DNA of 64,000 bases from Actinostola sp. cb2023 (Eukaryota > Cnidaria > Anthozoa > Actiniaria > Actinostolidae). The notes under the pieces were generated by a model, which saw only the letters and a list, made by a program, of their open reading frames with translations, did no database searches and was not told where the DNA came from. Below are positions 55,025 through 64,000 of this stretch, in pieces (the stretch's first letter is position 1; every line of letters starts with the position of its first letter). Both the position numbers and the translations under genes were made by a program. The stretch is taken from the NCBI GenBank assembly GCA_033675265.1, contig JAUJYZ010000626.1:32660-96659 (forward strand), read 5' to 3'.

Positions 55025-55245
55025 GGATTCCTAGCTTTCTAGGAAATCCTAGGAATTCCTAGGAAATCCTAGGAATTCCTAGAAATTCCTATGATTATCA
55101 AATCTCTAAATCAAGGTGTGAATACACCAATGTCAACATTTCCTAGAAATTCCTAGTAATTCCTAAAAAAGCTGATAATCAAAATAGGTGTGAACACAGA
55201 GTCTTGCAATCCCTAGGAATTCCTAGGAATTCCTAGGGAGACTTA
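55025..55245. repeat. Cluster of AGGAATTCCT / TAGGAATTCCTA palindromes
   Basis: The self-complementary decamer and variants (CCTAGGAATTCCTAGG, TCCTAGAAATTCCTA) occur about ten times in two blocks (about 55030-55100 and 55140-55245), separated by a TGAATACACC/TGAACACAGA spacer. Confidence 0.75.
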
Positions 55246-55259
55246 ATTTAGCTAAATGT

Positions 55260-56135
55260 GTGAACATTTAATGTGGATTTGTGAAATATGAGCCTGTAAT
55301 GAGTAAAACTATAAAATAATTACTGACCCATATCAAAACCATTTGTTTTGTCTCTGCATTATAGCAGCGAATGCAGAGAGGAAATCGAGGCTGTCACAAA
55401 AATGGGGATGACCTTTTTTGTCAGCAGGGAAATTAACAGGGGTAATTTTGAACAGTCAACAGTATTATAAAATATAATTACCTTGACAACACAGCATCAT
55501 TAGGTAACTTAACTAAACGTGATTTTGAGACATCATCAGTTTATAATCAGTTATCCACCAATGCCAAATACATTGTATATTTTCTCTCAACGTTTGATTT
55601 TTTCTCTAGTTTACTAAAAAATCTGTGTTTTATTTATTTTTATTGAATATCGTTTAAAAAGTGATTATTTGATCAAATCCCAAATTTTACTTTGAATTTT
55701 TTTTAAACCAAGAAAATGTCAGAGAATAACCTTTGAGAGTTTAAATGAAGGAAATTTATTACAAAATAATCTTGAAAATTACAATATTTACAAAGTGTTA
55801 TAATTTCATTTACCGGTATTCATTGACATGATTTTTGACAGAAACTTCTGTCATCATCAGGATCCTTAGCTAATAAATGTACATATACCGGCACTGTTAT
55901 TTTTTTGGGCTACACCTGTCAACACAGAACTTTAATCACATCACCCACAAACACCATTCAAATTTGGAAATCTTATTATGCATGGGTTAGTAGGGTTTCC
56001 TTCCAGAAGAAGTACTTTCTCTAATATTTCTTCAACTTTCTTGACTTTGAAATCAGATCTACATGTTAAATGAAAATATATTGAACTGTAAAGTTTGTCC
56101 TTTCTGTTTTTTTTAGGCATAAAATAAATAACTCA
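55260..56135. other. No gene recognised
   Basis: AT-rich sequence downstream of the EnSpm-like remnant (minus strand). If the GTGAGG just after 56143 is used as a donor, a further exon could lie here, but none is recognisable. Confidence 0.4.
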
Positions 56136-56139
56136 GACC

Positions 56140-58568
56140 TCACCTATTACTTTTGACACACAATACGTGATGTCCAGCTTCATTGAAGAAAAATGGTCTG
56201 TCAATGTCAACTTCTAGTTCTTTGTAGACTGCAGCAACCTCTCCACTTGATGCATTCCATGCAAAAAGTTCTATCTCTCCAAATGTATTGTCATGAAATT
56301 GAACAACACATGGATTGCGCTTCACCATTCTTGTGTACTGCTTTGAAAAGAAAACATGGCCATTCATCATAATCCTAGCAGCTATCTGTATCTTGCTTTC
56401 TCCAATGAAGGTGATGACAGCTGTTGATGTCTGCTCTGAAAGGCCTTGAAATCTCTGCAAACCTCCAGCTATGGAACAGTTCTTGGCTTCCTTTACATTT
56501 CTGATCCTGTAATATTTAGAAGGAAAAGCTTGCAGGTCCATTATGCATTGCTAATAAGATTCTAAATTGACTTACTGTCTTTTAGTGTTTAGCATACGTA
56601 GGATGAACTCTTTGGTGTTACTGTCCTTTATGAAATAAACCTCAAATCTTAGGTGACTGACTGCATGTAGCATCCAAATCAGCTAAAAATAAATAAATAA
56701 ACAAAGAAACTTTAATATCTATGGATACTGAAACAAAGTTGAGATAACATTAATTACAATGTAATCTACATAATTATATATACCACAAATCCTCTAATAA
56801 CCACTGGGCATTTACAAAATGTATTTCCAATAGGTGACTTGTACTAAGAAGACATGTGACCCCAATCCCCTTACATCGAACAGCAGTGTCAAAATGAAAA
56901 GAGCAGCTCAATATTAGTAAGAAGGCAATAAGGGTGACCATTTATTAGTAGGGGGAGCTTATTCGAGTGGGGTGCTTATTTCAAATTCCAATGAACTAGC
57001 TTTATTGCTATAGTATTGTTTGACTTGGAAGAAAATAAATATATGATATTACATGGCCACGCGGAGATACAGATTTTATCTTTGTGTTGAGGTGATATAT
57101 TACGAAAGAGCGCAGCGAAGATATCAAATCCATATCTCCAAGCAGCCATGTAATATTCTGTTTAATATATAATTATTGATGACATCTTTATGTGGATTTT
57201 TAATCCAATTCTTCAGGTAGTTATGACAATAGCGTTATCTTCACATGTGAAGATATCAACTTTTTGAAGAAGAGAAATATTGGTATTTCATCGATGAATA
57301 TATATTAAACTTGTTTATCACTTTATTAATTGTGCAAAACACTGTTGGTTGGCTTGAATTGTTGTGTTATTTGTATTTTCTTTATAATATATTACTGTAT
57401 TTATCTTTTATCATTATAGCCCAACTGAAAGAGGGACAGGTGGGGAGGGGTTGCTTATTTCAATTTCCGGCAAAAAGGGTGTGTGTTTATTAGAGGGGGA
57501 GGCACTTATTAGAAGATTTACGGAAGCCTTTGTAATACATGTATGTGAACAAATAAGTGACAACTAAATTTTGCAATAAATTAATAAGTTTAGAATACCA
57601 AATCATTGTTTCTAAGCAATAAAGACTAAACTCTACACATTACATGAATTGCAAATGATTGAAATGACCATCAGTCAAATATTACCTGGCGACAGACATT
57701 TCCAGTGCCATGTGTAAAGTCCATTAATGTGCCATTCATGTCTTCGAAGCCAAACGTTGACCAAGCCCAGAGTGGCCCCCATCCCTCAACATAATCCACA
57801 AGGTGAGTACCTGCATTATGGACATTAAGACCGCTGCTTCCTTCACCTATAACAAGAGTATTATGTCATATTATGTACATATCTAAGGATCATGACGTTA
57901 TCCATTCGGTTTTTAAAGTATCTTAATAATAATAATCTTTATTTATTCTACAAAATGGATTGGCGGCTACAGAAATAACAACTGGTATAATAACAACTTC
58001 CAGGAAGTACAAATAACTATGCTGTAACAATAATTGTAATACCATGATCGCCTCAGTTTCCTTTGTTCTTCTGGGGACATGCAAACCACTAAATTAAATC
58101 TCCCTCCTCCAACTTTATGGCCGGGAAATTGTCCATTGTCTAAATTTCCTATGGGAAAATTAGACAATGGATTTTTGAAATATGAGATAATGCAATAATA
58201 ATAATGATGCATTTGCACAGGAATAGAATTAGTACTGCATAATCTCAACATGCCTTCACCTGATTGCTTAGAAGCAACATTATCTTAAATAAAATGATCT
58301 GTGTGTTCTTTCTCAGAGACAAATGAAATGAAGTTTAAAAATGAACCAACAGCATAATAATTTATTACCATACAGATCTTTGAAGTCTTTGTAGAATGTA
58401 TTAAGCAGATCTCTATAGCTCTAGTAAGGTTTGATGGAAAAATTGCATCACCCAACAGCAGAAAGACCCCTTCTGCTAAACATGCAAAGTGAAGGAGGTA
58501 CTTATCAGGGAGGTAGCCCACCAAACATGGAAGAGAATAATATAGAAGCCATACCTGTAGCTCTGAAG
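56140..58568 (-). pseudogene. EnSpm/CACTA-like transposase-family gene, 3' exons with a frameshift
   Basis: Four minus-strand exons with compatible phases: 58369-58568, 57686-57846, 56576-56682, 56140-56506. The first has ASELQVWLLYYSLPCLVGYL and PDKYLLHFACLAEGVFLLL. The second has NVHNAGTHLVDYVEGWGPLW and AWSTFGFEDMNG, then HGTGNVCRQ. The third is LIWMLHAVSHLRFEVYF. The last carries QRFQGLSEQ, FFSKQYTRMVKRN and FHDNTFGEI. This order matches the C-terminal half of 'transposase family tnp2 / DUF4218' proteins of EnSpm/CACTA elements, as I recall them. The first exon changes frame near 58412 (RAI, then DLLNTFYKDFKDLYG one frame over); its 200 bp would need 201. The catalytic N-terminal half is not found upstream. 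It is a decayed, 5'-truncated copy. Confidence 0.65.
57048..57154. mobile_element. Small MITE, related copy at 60829-60957
   Basis: ATTACATGGCCACGCGGAGATA and the inverse TATCTCCAAGCAGCCATGTAAT. Inside an intron of the EnSpm-like remnant. Confidence 0.6.
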
Positions 58569-58906
58569 CTGAAAGCACAACACCAAATATACATTATTAA
58601 ATAACTATTCTCCAAAGTGGCATTTTTGGTGGAGGTGAATAGTGGTGGATATTAAATCAAGGTAAATAATTGTTTTAGCATATACCAAACCAGTTGAATA
58701 AATAAAGCTTTTTATTTTTTTCCGGTCCGGTATCCTAAGAAAGTGTGCGCTCTGAATGGTTGTTGGAGCGGGCCATATTTTCCTATCTCTGACCACGGTC
58801 CACGGTATACTAGGATTCTGGACTGCATGCGCACGCCAACACAAATTAAAATCAATTTTTTGGCATATATTAATCAAGAAAGGAAAAAAAGTTATTTACC
58901 GGCCTA

Positions 58907-59063
58907 CAATCCTGGACAAAATTAATTGGGACACTAGTTATTGCGCAATATGTTTTAATATAAGCACCTTATCCCCCTCCCCACCCCCCTCCCCCTGCTC
59001 CAATGTTGTTTCCAACTTTCATTAACAATGGGGGTCGACGTAGACAATCATCAACATTGTTAT

Positions 59064-59098
<35 letters not shown>

Positions 59099-59167
59099 CA
59101 AGTTATATGGATATTTTCATGTTGAGATCTATATTACCAGGTGTCCCAATCATTTTGGCCAGGATTG
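58907..59167. mobile_element. Tc1-like MITE containing a poly(G) run
   Basis: CAATCCTGGACAAAATTAAT at the left against the inverse of CAATCCTGGCCAAAATGATT at the right; both arms continue GGGACAC. TA precedes the left end. A 34-nt poly(G) (59064-59097) lies inside. Confidence 0.65.
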
Positions 59168-59169
59168 TC

Positions 59170-60680
59170 TGAAAAGCGCACCACATCTAAAATGAGTGTT
59201 TGTGCACTCATAACCATGAAGAATTATCTCGACTACGACATATTCATTTCCGTATCCAATTTATCTCTTCTGTGGTATATAGATGTTTTACTTCCGGTTT
59301 GCAATGCGAGATGTCATTCACACGGTAATAATAAACGCAACACTAAACGGTAAACACAGCGCTAAACTGTAAGCTCACAACGCTATATTCTTAGAGTACT
59401 GTGTGCATTACTGCGTAATCTAGGCCAATGCAATATATCTTTCTTCCTAACCGATAAACAGATACCAATGCTAACAAATGAATAAAATACAACGGTAAAC
59501 ATATCGATAGTCAGTTTATAAAGGAAATAGATCAATAACTCTTAATTATTCCAAAATGGGGTTTTGCAGTGTTGACCGTTGGGATTTCTCAGTTTTGCTT
59601 CTATCATGACTCTGTCCTCTCTTAGGCTGAGTACTTAGTGTTGACAATTAATCTGGGAAGAATAATACGCTGTATGGTAGCTTATTTCATCTCGTAACGA
59701 GGGAATAATCATCTGTTTACCGTTGGCTTCGTAACTCGATTGATTTTGTGACGTCATTTGTGTGTCTGTACTCGAATAACATACAACCCTCGACCAGCGC
59801 GCGTAATATAACAATTATGATATAAATATCACATATATTACATGCCAGTATTGCAATTGCTAGATTTCTCTGGGGGCGTAACACTCTCGCAATGGAATAC
59901 AATGGAGATAGAATCCATCATATAGTAAATTGATGCCGGTGACAGTGGACAGAATGCCTGATGCGCAGAGCTAATGACCTGTCAAAGGACACATTGGTTA
60001 TCAATCGGCTTAAAGGAGAACTCCACTATTTTACGATCTTTTTATATATGATAGGTATTATGACACTTAACTTGTTTGCAAAGTTTCATTGTCCTACCTT
60101 GCAATAAAGTCGAGAAATAATTATTGGAAGTAACGATAAATCGCTGACATGGAGGCCGCCATCTTGAACACTCTTCTGAATCTGCAAGCAGTCAGCGGTT
60201 ATCTATCGTGACGTCACTGCGCGCTCGGTGCCTGGGGCATTAGCGCGAAATACGAAAAAAATAGCTGTAGTCGCTTTCTTATCGTACTTCTTTGGTTTAT
60301 AAATCCAGGGACCATGCAATGCGGCATCTTGCTTTTAAATCTCGATTTTCAGCTAAGATACTTGAATAAAGATGAAAAATAGACCATTTAATTCCACTTT
60401 TTGATTCAGCCTCGTTTCCATGCACGGCCATTTTGGGGCATGCGCAGTACAGGGTTCTGAGAGCCTAATTCACTTGGCCCCATATCACAAAATGATAGTC
60501 TTGGTAAAGTGAGTAATCTGGCCAAGTTTCATGCTTTTATCACAAAACGAACAATTTTGATCCTTAGCAGCTGGACTATTCAAAGAAATCCAAAGACAAA
60601 TATTATTTAAGATTTAAGAAATACATGGATTTTTGTCTTTTCTTTCTTATGAATTGTATACATTTGCTGTTACCATTATT
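59170..60680. other. No gene; probable dispersed repeat
   Basis: No exon or domain. About 60010-60240 (GGAGAACTCCACTATTTTAC ... GACATGGAGGCCGCCATCTTG) has the look of a dispersed repeat, but no second copy is in the window. Confidence 0.4.
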
Positions 60681-60828
60681 TTAGTAAACAGTGATGACGA
60701 TGGTGAGCCTGCCAAATCTACCAAAAAGAAAGGCAATGAGAAAAGATGGAAAGCAATTGAAATGAATATGAGTTGTAAGTATTTTTTCTTTGAAACATAA
60801 GCTTACATGGATGTTATATATATAGAGG

Positions 60829-60957
60829 ATTACATGGCTGCGTGGAGATATATACATGTATGGATTTTATCTTTGAATCAGTGTTGAGGTGATATCTTAC
60901 AAGTGAAGATATTCTCAACATAAGAAGATATAAAATCTGTATCTCCAAGCGGTCATA
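60829..60957. mobile_element. Small MITE, related to 57048-57154
   Basis: ATTACATGGCTGCGTGGAGATA at the left, TATCTCCAAGCGGTCAT at the right, in the intron after exon 60685-60774. The following ATTCTGTTTAATATATAATC is also shared. Confidence 0.55.
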
Positions 60958-61584
60958 TTCTGTTTAATATATAATCAGCAATGACCTCTTTTTCAATTTT
61001 TTATTTCAATGTAAACCCTTACTAAGTTAACCAGGGCTTAGCACAAAGCCCTTTCATTCATACTCATCCTTTAAAAATATAACTTACCCACCATAAAACC
61101 CTAAATCTAACCTTAAAACGACCCTCCAAAAATTTAAACCAGTGGAAAAAATAAACCACAACTTATACTTTCCACTCACAGTTAGCGATGATGATGATGA
61201 AGATGATGGTGGTAAAATAAATAAGAAAGACAACAACAAAGACAATAACAAAGACAAGCCAAAAAGAAAAAAGCCTCCAACAGTAAGTTTCTTATTTAGA
61301 ATTTTCATTATTTGGGTTTGTTTTTCTTAAAAAATATGTGCAATATCTTTTTCTAAGCATTTAAAATTTACTTGCAGATAGTTCAATAATAATATCATGC
61401 ACAACAAATACAAGTGTTGCATTTTAATATATCTTGTTCATGGTGATTTTTTTTTTCAATTTTGCAGTTGAAAGATCAAGTGCAAAAAGAACGTGTCCAT
61501 GAAGTGCTGGCACAAAGGAGCTCCCAGGCACTGGTAAATCCACCATCACCCCATGGCCATATTACACCAGAATCACCGAATTCA

Positions 61585-61935
61585 CCACCATCATCACACA
61601 TCACACCGCGTGCTTCACCACCATCATCACACATCGCACCACGTGCTTCACCACCATCATCACACATCACACGCTTCACCACCATCATCACACATCACAC
61701 CACGTGCTTCACCACCATCATCACACATCACACCACGAGCTTCACCACCATCATCACACATCACACCACGTGCTTCACCACCATCATCACACATCACACC
61801 ACGAGCTTCACCACCATCATCACACATCACACCACGTGCTTCACCACCATCATCACACATCACACCACGTGCTTCACCACCATCATCACACATCACACCA
61901 CATGCTTCACCACCATCATCACACATCACACCACA
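61585..61935. repeat. 33-bp coding minisatellite
   Basis: Unit CACATCACACCACGTGCTTC, ACCACCATCAT (33 bp), about ten copies. All three plus frames (SPPSSHITPRA, HHHHTSHHVL, FTTIITHHTTC) and one minus frame (VMCDDGGEARG) stay open. One unit near 61670 is 28 bp. Confidence 0.9.
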
Positions 61936-62319
61936 ATCATTCACCACACCACCACCATCACAACATAAATCACTGCCACAGCATCATGTCAACATTCATG
62001 ACTCCAGAACACTTTTGTTACCATCCCATGATACTGAAAATCTACATGTTTTAACACCTTTGAGAACACATCGTCCAACTTACACTTCATCAATGTCATC
62101 ATCACATGCCACATGGAGTTCACATCAGTCATCACCATTATCATCATCATCGATGCTCTCTCTTCTGAATGATGAGGGATTCACCAACATCAACATTGAT
62201 CACAGTGAGCCAGTGCCTGATACCTCATTTTATACTTATGTAAGCACTGAGCTACAAAATCTAAAGGCAGAAGTGGAGAGTTTGAGAGCTGAGGTAAAAC
62301 AGCTAAAAAGAAGAAGGTT

Positions 62320-63520
62320 AGTATGCAACCTCAGTATTATCAATACATTGCAATATAATTTATACCAATATTATTAATAGACTGCAGGGGATTCAATTCA
62401 CCTTTTCAGCGCTAGAAAAACTAAATCGAGTTGATATATTATACAAAAGTTATTACATTTTTACGGCAATTCACGGACAATGTCCAAACTTTTTGGTGAC
62501 AGTAGTAGTTCATGAAGTACACCCACGTGACCTCTAGCGCCAAAAAGGTGAATAAAGCTTAGGTAATCGGCAGTCTTATATAGGAGGCGATTTCTATACT
62601 CAGTTTGACTAGTGAATAAGCGGCAATGACAGACAGTGTTACCTGCCCTTATTGAACTCCCTGGGACTGGCTGACTGAGGGAAAACTGAGTAAATTTTGT
62701 TTCCCTGTGATGAAGTGTTAATGGTTTATAAGGTCTGAGTTAGGTCTAGTAAAAAAAGTGCTGAGAAAAGCATAAGCACTATTTTACTATATAAGGACCC
62801 AGACACGAAGTGTTTTGTTAAACTAGTCAATTTAACTTAAGATTGAGCTCATCAAATTTACGTTCATCTTGAGCGTGGTTGAGCACTTTGACATAAGCAT
62901 AAGAGGATGGAAAAAATTTTGTTTCTTATGCTATGTCTAAAGTATGAACCATGATTTAGGGATTTAACTTATTATTATGCAACTCTTGAAACTGGAGCCA
63001 AATTTCTGACGCATCTTGATTTTTAAAGTACACATTTTAAAAGTTCGAATGTTGTGCTTTCGTCTTAAATTCTGATTGGTTTCTTTAACTGGTTTCTGTA
63101 AGTTTGCACAGTAAAATCTAAGAAAATATTATTACACTTGCCTTTTAAATTGCGCTTTGAGTTTTGTCTTTGTGCACTTTAGCTTATTATTTCCTCGTTT
63201 TACTACTTAGAGCAATAAAGGACAAGAGCCAGAGCAGAGGTATATAGTTTTTCAATACTGTACTTATTGCCTCCAGTCCACTGTGTCGTGACTCATCTCC
63301 TCTTAAGTTGGTAACTTTGACTCCCACCTAATACAATCTTCTTTGTTATGTGGCTTTATTTAAGTATTCACGGCATGCATCCACAACTTCGCTACCGTCA
63401 GGTTCTCAAATCTAATCATTCAGTTCTATTGCATTAAAAATCATTGTTTTTGTTGAAATCCAATTTAGTTATATTGGTTCGAATGGCAGAACTTATTTTT
63501 TCTTATTTTAACTTGCAACA
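62320..63520. other. Intron, no gene seen
   Basis: Long intron before the last exon. A short inverted pair (TTCACCTTTTCAGCGCTAGA at about 62398 against TCTAGCGCCAAAAAGGTGAA at about 62535) may be a small MITE. Nothing coding is visible. Confidence 0.45.
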
Positions 63521-63574
63521 GAAAAGCCTTGAAAGTGCTGGCTTCCACGTTCAATGACCAAGACAAGAACTGAA

Positions 63575-64000
63575 GAAATAGTGTTTTCTTCACTTTTCAA
63601 ACGGAAGACTAAAAAGGAAAAGACTGTGAAAAGGGGTCAAGACCTGGAAGTGTGGCAATGACAAGGCGGCTGAGGCTCTTGACCCTCAGAAGTTGGAAAC
63701 GATTATTTGTAAGTGGTTTCAAAACATATTGTTATGATTGTAGTGCATAAATATATTATTAGAAGGTATAATGATGTACATATATTTAGAATATGAACAA
63801 TTAATGGTAACATTGCATTTCTCTCTTTGTTCTAGGTGTGATGCAAACAAAGTTTAACTTCTACAAGAGAGAAAACAATGATTATAAAATAATAAACGAG
63901 GGTTCAATATAAGTAAATTGATGATTTATAATGATAAGATTGAATATCTTTTTGATTTTTAATATAACATTTAGAATTACTTCACAAATTGATTTAATCA
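63575..64000. other. 3' region, no gene recognised
   Basis: Probably 3' UTR of the preceding exon set. A possible donor (ATTTGTAAGTGG, about 63706) and a later acceptor (TTCTAG, about 63836) hint at a further intron, but the reading frame is already closed. Confidence 0.35.

Larger units (their letters stand above)
60685..63573 (+). pseudogene. Multi-exon gene: acidic/Lys-rich region, SPPSSHITPRA repeats, coiled coil; frame broken
   Basis: Exons 60685-60774, 61182-61282, 61468-62316 and 63522-63573 have good GT-AG sites and phases that fit (1, 0, 2). Product in order: NSDDDGEPAKSTKKKGNEKR; FSDDDDEDDGG then a KDNNKDNNKDKPKRKK basic tract; KDQVQKERVHEVLAQRSSQA; an 11-residue repeat HITPRASPPSS (about 10 units, about 61585-61935); a Ser/Thr/His-rich part; DEGFTNINIDHSEPVPDTSF; and a C-terminal coiled coil (ELQNLKAEVESLRAEVKQLK, RRR) ending KALKVLASTFNDQDKN. 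The repeat exon is 849 bp, whereas its flanking phases need 3n+2: one repeat unit (about 61670) lacks 5 nt, throwing the rest out of frame. The first exon is missing; the 50504-50817 exon is phase-compatible. Possibly a nuclear or transposon-linked protein. Confidence 0.55.

Noticed and set aside
61660..61947. Minus-strand frame of VMCDDGGEARG repeats and His-rich plus-strand frame
   Set aside because: By-products of the 33-bp repeat; the splice-consistent frame is the SPPSSHITPRA one.
1..64000. CRISPR arrays, tRNA or rRNA genes, bacterial operons
   Set aside because: No regular repeat-spacer pattern, no tRNA cloverleaf I could recognise, and intron-containing genes rule out a prokaryotic layout. 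The tandem repeats here have no unique spacers.

Overview
The window looks like nuclear DNA of a cnidarian, most likely an anthozoan (coral or sea anemone). It is AT-rich and intron-bearing, and it is dense in DNA transposons and miniature inverted-repeat elements (MITEs). It carries secreted PAN/EGF/discoidin proteins and multi-copy transposon proteins of the type known from cnidarian genomes. The taxon is an inference from gene content; no rRNA, tRNA or housekeeping gene fixes it.

The main host-gene theme is a minus-strand family of secreted modular proteins. One copy appears complete (30171-36607: signal peptide + PAN/Apple exon, EGF exon, two F5/8C exons, about 311 aa, all splice phases compatible). 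A second copy (11116-17771) keeps every exon but is broken by an 85-bp deletion in the PAN exon and a 1-bp insertion in the first F5/8C exon. Part of that F5/8C exon has also been tandemly copied in 99-bp steps. A third copy (41730-41930) is only a 5' stump. A divergent relative's first exon lies at 4685-5053. Shared flanks indicate segmental duplication of blocks at about 10.5-20 kb, 29-38 kb and 41.7-42.9 kb.

Transposable elements make up much of the rest. A structurally complete PIF/Harbinger element (22041-26232) has matched terminal repeats, an apparently intact two-exon DDE transposase, and a convergent Myb/SANT-like partner gene. Two elements with different terminal inverted repeats (TIRs) (12868-13878 and 45693-47924) both begin 5'-TAG, both have perfect 9-bp target duplications, and both carry RecQ-like helicase fragments. 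A roughly 7.4-kb inverted-repeat unit (42942-50298) with palindromic ends encloses the second of them. A 2.1-kb element with a 7-bp target duplication lies at 39090-41165. An EnSpm/CACTA-like transposase remnant (56140-58568, minus), an L2/CR1-like LINE 3' end (8926-9707) and many MITEs (Tc1/mariner-type TA insertions, foldback, hAT-like, Harbinger-like) fill introns and intergenic DNA.

From 50.5 kb to the end, plus-strand exons encode a charged N-terminal module, a SAP-like segment with an internal stop, a BEN domain (53296-53722), and a separate run of exons (60685-63573) with an acidic/lysine-rich part, a 33-bp coding minisatellite and a coiled coil. The minisatellite exon carries a 5-nt deletion that breaks its frame. 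The antisense EnSpm-like remnant sits between these exon groups. About the first 2.1 kb and several other stretches show nothing I can identify.
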